Source: Glycomyces luteolus | Lineage (GTDB): Bacteria; Actinomycetota; Actinomycetes; Mycobacteriales; Micromonosporaceae | NCBI RefSeq assembly: GCF_027622875.1 | Contig: NZ_JAPZVP010000008.1 | Span: 178,161 to 242,160 of the forward strand | Reading direction: 5' to 3' | DNA length: 64,000 bases | Shown here: in pieces, positions 42,321-51,686 of the stretch | How positions within the stretch are numbered: the stretch's first letter is position 1 | Layout of the letters: each line of letters begins with the position of its first letter | Position numbers and translations under genes: made by a program | Notes under the pieces: generated by a model | What the model was told of the DNA's origin: nothing | Seen by the model: the letters and a program-made list of their open reading frames with translations, nothing else | Database searches by the model: none

Positions 42321-43506
42321 GTTCGGCCTCTTCGGGATCGGTGAAGCCTTCGAGTTCGAGGGTCACGGTCGTGCCTTCGCCCGGGGCGGTCTTCAGGTCG
42401 AGGTCGCCGCCGAGTGCCTTGGCCCGCTCGCGCATTGAGAGGAGCCCGAGCCCGCGGGTCGCGGCCTCGGCCGCGTCGAAGCCCTCGCCGTCGTCGGCGA
42501 TGGTGATGCGCTCGGATTCGACGGTGACGGCGACGTGGCGGGCGCGGGCGTGCCGGAAGGCGTTGCTGAGGGCTTCCTGCACGAGCCGGAGCACTTCGAC
42601 CTCGCCGTCCCGGGAGAGGTCCACCGGGGAGCGGAGTTCGAACGTGACCTCGGTGTCGTGCAGGCGGTCCAGGAGGGTGACGTGCCTCCGGAGGGTCTCG
42701 ACCAGGCCGTGGGCGTCGAGGTCGGCGGGCCGGAGCTCGACGATCACCGCGCGCAGCTCGGCGATGGCCTCGGCCGCGAGGGTCTCTACCTCGCCGAGTC
42801 GGCGCGCGGCGGCCTCGGGGTCGGTGGGGGCGAGCTTGCGGGCGGCGCGGGCGGAGAGCCGCAGGGAGAACAGGCGCTGCATGACCGCGTCGTGGAGTTC
42901 GCGGGCGAGCCGGTTCCGCTCCTCGACGACGGTGAGCTCACGGCTGCGCTCGTAGAGGCGGGCGTTGGTGATCGCGATGGCCGCGTGGGAGGCGAGCAGT
43001 TCGATCAGCTCCGTGTCGGACTCGCTGAACCCGGGCTTGCCGAGGTCGTTGGTCAGCACGACGATGCCGATGGTGCGGATGCAGTCGGAGCCGCCGCCGA
43101 GGTCCGGACCGCAGTCGCGGATCGGGACGCCGAGCAGCGCGGCCATGGTCGGGTGGGCCTTCGGCCACCACTGGAAACGCGGGTCGCGGCGCAAGTCGTC
43201 GAGGCGGATGGGTTCGCTCTCGGCGAGGATCGCGGCGAGCATCCCGTGCTGGCGCGGGAGCGGCCCGATCTCGAGGCGCTGCGCTTCGCCGATGCCGTCG
43301 GTGATGAACTCGGCGAACCCGCCTTCGTCGTCGGGGATGCCGATGGCGGCGTAGTCGGCGCCGACGAGGCGCCGGGCCGAGGAGACGATCACTTCGAGCA
43401 CCTGGTGCACGGACAGGTGCCGGGTGATCGCGCCGACGGCCGCCGACACCTCGTGCAGCAGCGAGGTCGCTTCTCGGGAATGCCCGGTCGAATCGGAGGC
43501 GGTCAC
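42313..43506 (-). CDS. GAF-domain sensor histidine kinase (NarL-type)
   Basis: 397-residue soluble sensor. A GAF domain (about 15-175) with the cysteines of RDCGPDLGGGSDC inside, then the HisKA_3 phospho-acceptor helix ERNRLARELHDAVMQRLFSLRL (His about 206) and a C-terminal ATPase domain with VQEALSNAFRHARARHV, DDGEGFD and GLGLLSMRERA. No membrane segment. Similar to DevS/NreB-like kinases with redox or gas sensing; whether this GAF binds haem cannot be judged. It is co-translated with the regulator downstream. Confidence 0.93.
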   Translation of the reverse strand: MTASDSTGHSREATSLLHEVSAAVGAITRHLSVHQVLEVIVSSARRLVGADYAAIGIPDDEGGFAEFITDGIGEAQRLEIGPLPRQHGMLAAILAESEPIRLDDLRRDPRFQWWPKAHPTMAALLGVPIRDCGPDLGGGSDCIRTIGIVVLTNDLGKPGFSESDTELIELLASHAAIAITNARLYERSRELTVVEERNRLARELHDAVMQRLFSLRLSARAARKLAPTDPEAAARRLGEVETLAAEAIAELRAVIVELRPADLDAHGLVETLRRHVTLLDRLHDTEVTFELRSPVDLSRDGEVEVLRLVQEALSNAFRHARARHVAVTVESERITIADDGEGFDAAEAATRGLGLLSMRERAKALGGDLDLKTAPGEGTTVTLELEGFTDPEEAERD

Positions 43507-43629
43507 GCTGCCAATCTAGTCCACGCGGCACCTTCCGGGCCTCGGTCGCTGGTCTTAGGACCTGCGCCGGAGGCACCACCGCGACCTCGGCCCGATGCGC
43601 CCGGGCCGCGCCGGAAATAGCGTGGGGCC

Positions 43630-44385
43630 ATGAGTGAAGCACAGCTGCCGCAAGTGGACGACCGCACCGCCATCGTCACCGGGGCCTCCGCGGGCCTCGG
43701 CGAGGCGCTGGCCGAGCGCCTGGCCGCCTCCGGCTGGGACCTGATCCTGACCGCCCGCGGCGAGGAGCGCCTGGCGCGCGTCGCCGAACGGCTCGGCGTC
43801 CGCTACCTGGCCGGGGACGTCACCGACGACGCCCACCGCCGGGAACTGGTCGCGCTGGCCGGGAACCGGCTCGACCTGCTGGTGAACAACGCCTCGACCC
43901 TGGGCGAGGTGCCGCTGCCGCGCCTCGCCGACGCCGACCTGACCGTCTGGCCGCGCCTGTTCGAGATGAACGTGTGGGCCCCGATCGCCTTGGCGCAGTT
44001 GGCGCTTCCGGTCCTGCGCGAGCGGGGCGGGGCGATCGTGAACATCTCCTCCGACGCCGCGACGGGGCCGTATGCCACGTGGGGCCCGTACGGGTCGACG
44101 AAGGCCGCGCTCGACCAGCTCTCGAACGTGCTCGCCGCCGAGGAGCCCGCCGTCGCGGTCTGGGCGATCGACCCCGGTGAGATGTCCACCGCGATGCTCG
44201 CGGCGGCGGTGGGCGAAGCCGACGCGGCGGAGGCCGACCCGCCTTCGCTGGCCGCGGCGTCGATCTACTCGCTCGTCGGCGCCCGCTGGTGCACCTGCGA
44301 GTGGCAGGCGCCCGAGAGCGGCCGGTACGCGGCCCGCGATTTCGACAAGCTGCACAATCACACCCATGAGGAGGCGCGGGCGTGA
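43630..44385 (+). CDS. short-chain dehydrogenase/reductase
   Basis: 251-residue classical SDR. Cofactor site TGASAGLGEALAERL (17-31), NNAS motif, and the catalytic S-Y-K set in IVNISSDAATGPYATWGPYGSTKAALDQL. The N-terminal arginine in LTARGEERL suggests NADPH. Substrate unknown. It ends in GTGA overlapping the next gene (QueA-like), a pairing kept in several actinobacteria. Divergent from the kinase operon. Confidence 0.92.
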   Translation: MSEAQLPQVDDRTAIVTGASAGLGEALAERLAASGWDLILTARGEERLARVAERLGVRYLAGDVTDDAHRRELVALAGNRLDLLVNNASTLGEVPLPRLADADLTVWPRLFEMNVWAPIALAQLALPVLRERGGAIVNISSDAATGPYATWGPYGSTKAALDQLSNVLAAEEPAVAVWAIDPGEMSTAMLAAAVGEADAAEADPPSLAAASIYSLVGARWCTCEWQAPESGRYAARDFDKLHNHTHEEARA

Positions 44386-45392
44386 GCGCGACCTTGACTT
44401 CCTCGTTCGAGTTCGCGCTGGACGCCGCTTTGGAGGCCGTCCAGCCCGCCGAAGTGCGCGGGACGGGGCGATCCGACGTGCGTCTCCTGGTGTCGGACAA
44501 GGCAACCGGCGCGATCCGGCACCACCGCTTCGAGGACCTCCCGGTCCTGGTGCGCCCCGGCGACCTGCTCGTGGTCAACAACTCGGCGACCCTCCCGGCG
44601 GCCGTGCCGACCCGGCAGGGCCTGCGGGTCCACTTCTCTTCGACGCGGCCTGACGGGTCCTGGCTGGTGGAGCTCCGCGACCGGGACCGCCCGTTCCTGG
44701 GCGAGGTGCCAGGCGGAATCGTGGACCTCCCCGGCAAAGTGCCCTTGCGGCTGGAGCGGCGTTTCGGCAAGCGCCTGTGGGTGACCCGACCGCCGATCGA
44801 GTCGGTGCCCGAGTACCTGGCCCGCTACGGCGGGCCGATCAGGTACTCGTACATCGACCGCGACTGGCCGATCAGCGACTACCAGACCGCGTTCGCGACC
44901 GTTCCCGGATCAGCCGAGATGCCCAGTGCGGCAAGGCCGTTCACTCCGGAGATGGTGACCCGCCTGGTGTCGGCAGGAGTAGGGATCGCTCCCGTGACCC
45001 TCCACACGGGAGTCGCCTCCCTCGAGAGTGACGAGGACCCGTACCCGGAGTGGATGGAGGTCGGCGAGTACACGGCTCGGATGGTCAACGCCGCCAAGGA
45101 TTCGGGCAGCCGCGTGATCGCCGTCGGGACGACGGCGGTCCGCGCGCTGGAGAGCACCGTGGTCGGCGGCAAGGTGGTCGCGGCCTCGGGCCACACCGAG
45201 CGGATCATCTCCCCCGAGCACCCGGCCCAGGTCGTCGACGGTCTGCTCACCGGCTTCCACGAGCCGCGGTCCACCCACCTGGCCATGCTGGAGGCCCTGT
45301 GCGACACCGACCTCCTACGCGAGTCGTACAGTGCGGCAATCGAATCCAGGTATCTCTGGCACGAGTTCGGCGACGTTCACCTGATCGCTTGA
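44382..45392 (+). CDS. QueA-like S-adenosylmethionine:tRNA ribosyltransferase-isomerase family protein
   Basis: 336-residue protein with the QueA fold: RLLV(18 residues)FEDLPVLVRPGDLLVVNNSATLPA near the start, GIAPVTLHTGV, YTARMVNAAKDSGSRVIAVGTTAVRALES and LLTGFHEPRSTHLAML. QueA transfers ribosyl from SAM to preQ1-tRNA. This actinobacterial subgroup sits with an SDR rather than with other queuosine genes (tgt, queC), so its true substrate may differ. GTG start overlaps the SDR stop. It ends the operon; a long non-coding region follows. Confidence 0.88.
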   Translation: MSATLTSSFEFALDAALEAVQPAEVRGTGRSDVRLLVSDKATGAIRHHRFEDLPVLVRPGDLLVVNNSATLPAAVPTRQGLRVHFSSTRPDGSWLVELRDRDRPFLGEVPGGIVDLPGKVPLRLERRFGKRLWVTRPPIESVPEYLARYGGPIRYSYIDRDWPISDYQTAFATVPGSAEMPSAARPFTPEMVTRLVSAGVGIAPVTLHTGVASLESDEDPYPEWMEVGEYTARMVNAAKDSGSRVIAVGTTAVRALESTVVGGKVVAASGHTERIISPEHPAQVVDGLLTGFHEPRSTHLAMLEALCDTDLLRESYSAAIESRYLWHEFGDVHLIA

Positions 45393-45560
45393 GGCGCCGC
45401 CCGCTTGCGACCGAGAGGTGCGCTGCTTGTGGTCGGCCACGGCTTGCCTCTCGGCGGCGTTCTGGAAGCTCAGATCAGCGTCGCGCTCCGCGTCTTCCAG
45501 GTCGGTTGGACCGCCGCGCTCACCGCGGTCCAACTGGCCAGCGACGGAGCGGCGAAAGGT

Positions 45561-45790
45561 CGCTCGGGGCGGCTGGCCGGGGCCGGGTCCTCTTCGGCAC
45601 GGCTTCAAACGGGCGGCGATGAAGAGGTGAGCGGTTGCTCGGGGGTGCGTCGCCGAGGCCGGGTCGTCTTCGGCGTGCGGTTCAGGCAGGCGGCGATGGA
45701 GGGGTGGGCGTTCGCTCGGGGTGGCTGGCCGGGGCCGGGTCCTCTTCGGCCCGGCTTCAAACGGGCAGCGATGAAGAGGTGAGCGGCTGC
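45561..45790. repeat. three degenerate tandem copies of a ~76-bp repeat
   Basis: Copies begin near 45561, 45640 and 45713. The first and third are almost identical over about 95 bases at a distance of 152; the middle one is diverged. Shared parts are GGCCGGGTCCTCTTCGGC, the ACGGGC-GGCGATG stretch, and GCTCGGGG. The region has open frames in several directions, but these are repeat artefacts without start signals. Non-coding repeat DNA. Confidence 0.75.
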
Positions 45791-45811
45791 TCGGGGGTGC
45801 GTCGCCGGGGC

Positions 45812-45903
45812 GGGGCCGGTCGTCGCCACCCGGCAGGCGAAGCGGGCCGGGCGGGGCCGGTCGTCGCCACCCGGCAGGCGAAGCGGGCCGGGCGGGGCCG
45901 GTT
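45812..45903. repeat. 41-bp tandem repeat, 2.2 copies
   Basis: Copies start at 45812 and 45853 and a partial third at 45894, identical over 41 bases, containing GTCGTCGCCACCCGGCAGGC. It continues the repeat-rich stretch that begins at 45561. Confidence 0.85.
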
Positions 45904-46218
45904 GCCGCTGCCGGCCGGGCCGGGCCGGGCGGATTCGAGCCGGTGCCGAAGCGACCTGGCGAGTCCGGCTCGAAGCCCGATGAATCGGGCCAGACTGCGG
46001 AGCGACAAAGCGGGCGGCGATGCCGGAGCAGTCAGCGGCGGGCGTCGCCTCGGTCGCGGCTGCGGTGCGGGCCGTGCGCACGGTCGTGGTCGTCATGTCC
46101 TCTCGCCTCCTTCCCGCTACTCCTCGCGCTTCCCCCGCCTCGGCCTCCCTGGCCTAGGCTTGCGATTCAGGCTTCGGGCTTTCGCCTGAGCCTGCGATTC
46201 GCGGCCCTGACCTTCTCA

Positions 46219-46375
46219 GGCACCAGCCGCTAGACCCCTGCCTCCGCATACTTCGGGGCACCGGCCTCTGAGCCTTTGCCCCTCTCGCAGTTCAGGGCAC
46301 TGGCCTCCAGACCCTCACTCCCACTTGCATATCGGGGGCGCTGGCCTCTTCATTCTTGGCCCTTGGCTCCTGATC
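46219..46375. repeat. four degenerate ~39-bp repeats
   Basis: Units start with GGCACCAGCC (46219), GGCACCGGCC (46257), GGCACTGGCC (46296) and GGCGCTGGCC (46337), each followed by a C/T-rich stretch. Base composition is more pyrimidine-rich than the surroundings. No coding signal. Confidence 0.65.
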
Positions 46376-46916
46376 CTCCGATCGGGCCTGGGCCTGCCGG
46401 CAGGCACCATGTGGGTGCTCGCCGCTGTCCGTCCCGGGTCTCGCCCCGGTCCGGGGGTGCATGCCGTGTCCCCGTCCCTGCCAGGACAGTTCAACAGCTC
46501 ATCGCAAAGGGCCGTGGCCGAGTGACGCCGGAGCTCCTCATGGCTCCGACACCGGTCTCAACGTCCGTGCAATGCAGGCATATGGCCAGAGGCTTATGTC
46601 GTAGTCTGCTTACCACCATATCGTTCACCTACACGGATTCCGTATCCCTGTACGTACCTCAATTATCCACGCCCCCAACCACTCCCGCATCACCCACACG
46701 CAGGTAAAGCATTCACGTTCCGCCCGGCCCAGCCCCGCGCCGGCCCCGCCCAGCCCCTCACCGAACCCGCAGGCAAAAGGCCCGCCCCAACCCACCCCTT
46801 CGTCGCCGCCGCTTTGACCAAGAGCCACCACGACCCGAAGGCCGTACGGGGTCAAACCCGAGCCGGGATCGAACCCGTGCAGCGAGAACACCGCCTCTCG
46901 GCAGTACGATCGAGGG
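46376..46916. other. non-coding stretch with no recognised element
   Basis: No supported gene. It includes a noticeably AT-richer piece around 46590-46700. Open frames here lack ribosome sites and have non-coding composition. A GGGATCGAACCCG motif near 46866 resembles a tRNA T-arm on the minus strand, but no tRNA fold surrounds it. Confidence 0.5.
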
Positions 46917-47351
46917 GTGAGCAATCCGATCGAGCAGCATGGCGGCCCCTTCGGCATCGGGCCGAGGCGGCGGACGCGGTTCGCGATCCCCGATTCGCCC
47001 GTAGTCGCCGTCGTCACGGCCGTCATCACGCTCGCGCTCGCAGTGGTCCTGTTCATCTCGGCGATGCCGGGTGAGGAACGGGTGCTCTACTTCGAGGGCC
47101 AACAGGTCAGCCCCTCGGAAATCTGCCAGACCACCGGCCCCGACGGCGAGACCCTCCTGACCGCATGCGCCGAAGTCGGAGAATTCGAGACCCGCCCGAC
47201 CGGCTGGAGCGTCGTCCCGGCCGTGATCGCCGGGGTCCTGGCGGCCGCCGCCGTCGTGGTCCTCGCCGGTGTGCCGAAGCAGCTGCGCGAACGCCGGCAA
47301 GAAGAGCTCGCCCGCCTGGAGCGGCTCACCGACGAGGACTTCAAGGGCTAG
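46917..47351 (+). CDS. small two-helix membrane protein
   Basis: 144 residues: a first membrane segment (about 28-48), an external loop with two cysteines (ICQTTGPDGETLLTAC), a second segment (about 98-120), and a charged cytoplasmic tail RERRQEELARLERLTDEDF. The two cysteines could form a disulfide outside. GTG start at 46917. It ends in a CTAG shared with the stop of the convergent SDR gene. Unknown function. Confidence 0.7.
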   Translation: MSNPIEQHGGPFGIGPRRRTRFAIPDSPVVAVVTAVITLALAVVLFISAMPGEERVLYFEGQQVSPSEICQTTGPDGETLLTACAEVGEFETRPTGWSVVPAVIAGVLAAAAVVVLAGVPKQLRERRQEELARLERLTDEDFKG

Positions 47352-48184
47352 TCGACGTAGATGTCCGGCTGGAAGTCCTCCTGGCCCGGCACGACCGCGT
47401 ACCCCGACAGGTCCGTGACGCCCTCGGCGGCGAGCAAGTCCTCGACCATCACCGCATTGCCGGTGTAGTCCTTCGGGTTCTTCGCGAGGATCGCCAGCGC
47501 CGCATCCGCCACGATCTCGGGCTTGCGGCTGCGGTCGATCATCGGCTGCCCGCCGAGGGCGAACGCGACGGCGGCCGTGGCGATGGTGGTCCTGGGCCAC
47601 AGGCAGTTCGCGGCCACGCCCGGTTCGGTCTCGGAGGTGCCGAGGGTCATGATCGTCATGCCGTACTTCGTGGCCGTGTACGGCCCGCCCGCGAACCACT
47701 TGGGGTCGGTGTTCAGCGGCGGGCTGATGGTGAGCACGTGGGCGTGGTCGGAGCCGCGCAGGTACGGGAGGGCGGCGCTGATGGTCGCGAAGGTGCCGCG
47801 CAGGTTGACGCTCGAGATGAGGTCGAACTTCTTCAGGCTGAGCTCGCCGATGCCGGTGAGGTCGAGCGCGGAGGCGTTGTTGACGCAGATGTCGAGCCCG
47901 CCGAACGCGGCGGCGGCGGTGTCCACCGCCTCCCCCACCGACTCGGCGTCGCGGAGGTCGCCCACGATGGGGAGCGCCTGCCCGCCCGCGTCCTCGATGA
48001 GCTTCGCGGTCTCGTAGAGGGTCCCGGGGAGCTTCGGGTGGGGTTCGCCGGTCTTGGCGAACAGCGCCACTTTGGCCCCGGCCGCGCCGAGTGCGACGGC
48101 GATGGCCGCGCCGATGCCGCGGCTGGCGCCGGTGACGAACGCGGCCCTGCCGTTCAGGTTCGACGTGTTGATGGCTGGCTCCAT
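47348..48184 (-). CDS. short-chain dehydrogenase (HSDL2-like)
   Basis: 278-residue SDR. Cofactor site VTGASRGIGAAIAVAL, the HSDL2-type insertion FAKTGEPHPKLPGTLYETAKLIEDAGGQALPIVGDLRD, NNAS, and the active region LTISPPLNTDPKWFAGGPYTATKYGMTIM, where Ser is followed by PPLN as in the hydroxysteroid-dehydrogenase-like protein 2 family. Substrate unknown, probably lipid-like. The stop overlaps the convergent gene by CTAG. Confidence 0.92.
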   Translation of the reverse strand: MEPAINTSNLNGRAAFVTGASRGIGAAIAVALGAAGAKVALFAKTGEPHPKLPGTLYETAKLIEDAGGQALPIVGDLRDAESVGEAVDTAAAAFGGLDICVNNASALDLTGIGELSLKKFDLISSVNLRGTFATISAALPYLRGSDHAHVLTISPPLNTDPKWFAGGPYTATKYGMTIMTLGTSETEPGVAANCLWPRTTIATAAVAFALGGQPMIDRSRKPEIVADAALAILAKNPKDYTGNAVMVEDLLAAEGVTDLSGYAVVPGQEDFQPDIYVD

Positions 48185-48422
48185 TGCTCTGCCTCCAAGT
48201 GTTCGGTGTCACCCGAATACTACTAGTCAGTAACTTCTGGCGGAAGACCGCCGGGGACGACACTCCGATCGAATGCTGAATGCCAGCTGAGAGCGCGTCC
48301 AGAAGTCCCCTGGAAACGCTCTCGAACCCTTTCAGCCCCGCTGAGGCTGCAATAGGCTGGCCGAACAAAACGACGAACCGGGCAACCGACGAAGACCCGG
48401 CACGAGTACTGAGGAGCGGTGG

Positions 48423-49184
48423 ATGACTTCGACCAGCGGGCCAGCCGGGGCAACACCGCCTGCGGTGCCGCTCCGGGGCGACGGGTCCCCGGCACGGCTC
48501 CTCGTAGTGGATGACGAGGAGAGCCTGGCCGACCTGCTGGTCGAAGCCCTGTCCTTCCAGGGCTACGAGGTCACCGCCGCCCGCTCGGGCACCGAGGCGC
48601 TGGCTTCGCTCGAGAAGGTCCGCCCGGACCTCGTGATCCTCGACGTCAACATGCCCGGCCTCGACGGCTTCGGCGTGGCCGACCGGATGCGCGCCTCGGG
48701 CGACGAGACGCCGATCATCTTCCTCACCGCCCGCACCGCCCCGAGCGACCTGCGCGACGGTTTCGGCTCCGGCGGCGACGACTACCTCATGAAGCCCTTC
48801 CGTCTCGAAGAGCTGTCCCTGCGCGTCTCGGCGGTCCTGCGCCGCACGCTCGGCAAGGAGTCGGCTTCGAAGCGCGGCGGCGAGACGGTAGCCGTCGCCG
48901 ACCTCATCCTCGACCTCGCGGCCCACCAGGTGACCCGGGACGGCAAGACGATCGACTTGTCCCCCACCGAGTTCCGGTTGCTTCGCTACCTCGCGGCGAA
49001 CACCGGCCGGGTGGTGTCCAAATCGGAGCTGCTGCGGCAGGTCTGGGGCTACGACTTCGAGACCGAGTCGAGCCTCGCCGAGACGTACGTGTTCTACCTG
49101 CGCCGCAAGCTCGACAAGCTCGGCCCGCGGCTCATCCACACCGTCCGGGGCGTCGGTTACATGCTGCGCCCGCCGCAGGCATAG
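48423..49184 (+). CDS. OmpR-family response regulator
   Basis: 253 residues: an unstructured N-terminus (1-25), a receiver (26-140) with DDEE, acceptor D in VILDVNMPG and K in LMKPF, and an OmpR-type winged helix (LSPTEFRLLRYLAANTGRVVSKSELLRQVWGYDF...VRGVGYMLRPP). Most like TrcR/MprA-type actinobacterial regulators. It is followed after 6 bases by its sensor kinase. The 238-bp upstream gap, divergent from the SDR gene, should hold its promoter. Confidence 0.95.
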   Translation: MTSTSGPAGATPPAVPLRGDGSPARLLVVDDEESLADLLVEALSFQGYEVTAARSGTEALASLEKVRPDLVILDVNMPGLDGFGVADRMRASGDETPIIFLTARTAPSDLRDGFGSGGDDYLMKPFRLEELSLRVSAVLRRTLGKESASKRGGETVAVADLILDLAAHQVTRDGKTIDLSPTEFRLLRYLAANTGRVVSKSELLRQVWGYDFETESSLAETYVFYLRRKLDKLGPRLIHTVRGVGYMLRPPQA

Positions 49185-49190
49185 CGCGAC

Positions 49191-50579
49191 ATGGCCATCA
49201 GAACGAAGATCGCCGCGGCGATGGCGGTCCTGCTCATCGTCGCGGTGAGCATCATCGGCTTCGTCACGGTGCAGGCCGTCTCCAGTCACCTGATCAACCA
49301 GCTCGACCAGAAGTTGCACGGCGTCCTGGACCAGGGGGGAATCCGCTCGGGCCCGAGCGTTGTGACCGGCGAAGCCCCGTACAACGAGTTCGCGATCTTG
49401 ATCTTCGACGAATCCGGTGACGTCGTCGGCCGCGCCGCCGCCGGCTACAAGGGCGACCCGTATTCGATGCCCGAGATCACCTCGCCCCCGGACGAGAGCG
49501 GCTTCTTCACCGTTGCCAGCGTCGACGGCGAGATGACGTACCGGGCGGTGACCGCGGCCGATGTCGAGGTCGCGTTCAACGGCGTCCCGGGGACCTACAC
49601 GATCGTCGTCGCCACCTCCATGGAAGGCGTCGAGGCCACGATCGCGACCCTGACCCGCACGGTGCTCGTCACCGGGCTCGTGGTGGCCGGGCTCGGCATC
49701 CTCGCCGCCTGGATCATCACCCGGCGGGGCCTGCGCGTGGTCGACCACATGGTGGCCGACGCCGAGACCGTCGCCTCCGGGAGCCTCGACCACCGGATCA
49801 CCGCCGCCGATCCGCGCACCGAAATGGGCCGGTTGTCCTTGGCGCTCAACCGGATGGTCTCGCGCCTCACGGACGCGATCACCCAACGCGACCGCCAGCA
49901 CGAGCGCCTGCGCCAGTTCGTGGCCGACGCCGGGCACGAACTGCGCACCCCGCTCACCGCGATCGGCGGCTACGTGCAGCTCTACGAGTCCGGGGCGACC
50001 CCGCAGGGCGAGAAGCTCGACCGGGCAATGAGCCGCATCGGCAGCGAGAACGCCCGGCTGGCGAAGCTCGTGGACGACCTCATGGTCCTCTCCCGCCTCG
50101 ACGAGGAGGTGGGCGGCGACCGCGAACTGGTCGAACTCACCCAGCTCGCGCAGGACGCCGTGGACGACGCCGAGGTCGCCGCCTCGACGCACCCGATCAG
50201 CCTCACCGCGCGTCGGCCACTCACCGTGGTGGCGAACGAGGGCCAGCTCCGGCAGGTGCTCGTGAACCTCCTGACCAACGCCCGCGTCCACACCCCGCGC
50301 GGCACCGCAATCGAGGTCTCGGTCGCCGAGAACGCCGGCTGGGCGGTCCTCCGCGTCGCCGACCACGGCCCGGGCATCCCGGCCGAGCACCGCCAGAAGG
50401 TCTTCGACCGGTTCTACCGGGCCGACCCGTCGCGGTCGCGCGCCACCGGCGGCTCCGGACTCGGACTCTCCATCGTCTCGTCCATCGTGGCCGCCCACGG
50501 CGGCGAGATCCGCCTCGAGAGCGAGCCCGGTGAGGGCACCGTCATCGAAGTGCGCCTGCCGGTCGCGCGTCTCGAATAG
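49191..50579 (+). CDS. membrane sensor histidine kinase
   Basis: 462 residues: membrane segment (about 9-28), an external sensor domain (about 29-155), a second segment (about 160-180), HAMP linker (about 182-235), then HisKA with FVADAGHELRTPLTAIGGYVQLYESG (His about 249) and an ATPase domain (VNLLTNARVHT, DHGPGIP, GGSGLGLSIV). Classical partner of the OmpR regulator before it. Similar to TrcS-like kinases. The signal is unknown. Confidence 0.95.
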   Translation: MAIRTKIAAAMAVLLIVAVSIIGFVTVQAVSSHLINQLDQKLHGVLDQGGIRSGPSVVTGEAPYNEFAILIFDESGDVVGRAAAGYKGDPYSMPEITSPPDESGFFTVASVDGEMTYRAVTAADVEVAFNGVPGTYTIVVATSMEGVEATIATLTRTVLVTGLVVAGLGILAAWIITRRGLRVVDHMVADAETVASGSLDHRITAADPRTEMGRLSLALNRMVSRLTDAITQRDRQHERLRQFVADAGHELRTPLTAIGGYVQLYESGATPQGEKLDRAMSRIGSENARLAKLVDDLMVLSRLDEEVGGDRELVELTQLAQDAVDDAEVAASTHPISLTARRPLTVVANEGQLRQVLVNLLTNARVHTPRGTAIEVSVAENAGWAVLRVADHGPGIPAEHRQKVFDRFYRADPSRSRATGGSGLGLSIVSSIVAAHGGEIRLESEPGEGTVIEVRLPVARLE

Positions 50580-50594
50580 CGCGCCGAGCGCGCA

Positions 50595-51536
50595 TCAGAG
50601 CCAGCCGCGCCGCGCGGCCAGCATGCCCAGGTGGAACCGGTTGGCCGCGCCGAGGCGGGCCATCAGGTCCGCGACGTGGCGCCGGAACGTCCGCACCGAG
50701 ACGCCCATGGCCCGCGCCGCGGTCTCGTCCTTGCCGTGCGCGGTGAGCAGTTCGAGCACGCGCCGCTCCGTCGCGTCGGGCCCGTCCGGCACCGGCACGA
50801 GGTCGGCCGCGGCATTCCACGCCAGTTCGAAGTGGTCGACCAGGCTCGCGACCATGCCCGGCTGGCGGACCATGTACGCGCCCGCGCGATGGTCGGCCGG
50901 GTCGATCCGCACGAACGCGACCGCCCGGTCGTAGATCAGCACGTTCCGCAGCACCGCGTCGCTGACGCGGTGGCGGTCCCCGGCCTCGTGCAGGCGGTGC
51001 ACGCGGGCCGAATACGGCTCGGAGTCGAGCACCGAGCGGTGCACGATCGTCCGGTAGACCACGTCGGAACGCAAGCGGCGCAAGGTGTGCGCGGTGACCT
51101 CCGCGCGCTCCGCGAACGGCTCGGGGCCGTGCATCGCCAGCACTTCGCGTGCGCTCGCGCTGATCTCCAGGACCCGCAGCTGCGTGGCCTCGACCCCGTC
51201 GAGCCGCTCCACGGACTCGATCGCGGCCGCCTCGCGGTGCTCGGTCAGCAGACCCGGCAGCACCGCCCCGGCGGACGCGATCCCCCGCAGCTCCTCGCCG
51301 ACCTCGGACAGCCGCCGCGACACGAGCCGGTCGAACGCGGCCCCCGGATCCGCCGGGAGGCAGCGGCCCTCCACGTCCACGTGCACGATGCCCTTGTCGG
51401 CCAAGCGGACGACGCTCGCGGCGGCACCGTCGCCGAGCTCCCTGTCGAGCTCGTCGGCCCGCACACCGGGCGCGCGGAGGAGGCGCCGCCAGACCTGCTC
51501 GTCCCGCGCCGACAACCCGAAACTCTGGAGCGTCAC
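50595..51536 (-). CDS. LuxR-family regulator with TrmB-like N-terminus
   Basis: 313 residues: an N-terminal helix-turn-helix (LSARDEQVWRRLLRAPGVRADELDRELG...VVRLADKG) followed by a middle domain with hydrolase-less PLD-like look, and a C-terminal LuxR motif VLELLTAHGKDETAARAMGVSVRTFRRHVADLMARLGAANRFHLG. This architecture is common in actinobacteria with unknown ligands. It is convergent with the kinase gene (15 bases between stops) and divergent from the FAD monooxygenase gene, a likely target. Confidence 0.85.
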   Translation of the reverse strand: MTLQSFGLSARDEQVWRRLLRAPGVRADELDRELGDGAAASVVRLADKGIVHVDVEGRCLPADPGAAFDRLVSRRLSEVGEELRGIASAGAVLPGLLTEHREAAAIESVERLDGVEATQLRVLEISASAREVLAMHGPEPFAERAEVTAHTLRRLRSDVVYRTIVHRSVLDSEPYSARVHRLHEAGDRHRVSDAVLRNVLIYDRAVAFVRIDPADHRAGAYMVRQPGMVASLVDHFELAWNAAADLVPVPDGPDATERRVLELLTAHGKDETAARAMGVSVRTFRRHVADLMARLGAANRFHLGMLAARRGWL

Positions 51537-51686
51537 AGCGCGATGCTATCGGCCCCGGCAGGAAGCTGCACGGCCGGAACAGGTTCCTGCCAGCGCTGAC
51601 CAGTGCCTTCGGCGCTCGGTCCGCATAGGATCGGCGTTGCGGCCGCCCCGGGCCGCGCCCCGCTTCCTCGATCGGAGTCCCTCGCC

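Noticed and set aside
44382-45392. Certain queuosine pathway assignment (queA)
   Set aside because: The fold is right, but no tgt or preQ1 genes are near and the actinobacterial subgroup is paired with an SDR, so no gene symbol was given.
45405-45782. Possible 125-residue protein after the QueA-like gene
   Set aside because: The frame runs through the tandem repeats; its composition follows the repeats and no ribosome site or homologue-like feature is seen.
45812-46375. CRISPR array
   Set aside because: The repeats are direct tandem copies without unique spacers of constant length, and there are no cas genes in the window.
46850-46900. tRNA-like T-arm (GGGATCGAACCCG) on the minus strand
   Set aside because: No matching acceptor, D or anticodon arms could be folded around it, and there is no CCA or variable-loop pattern.
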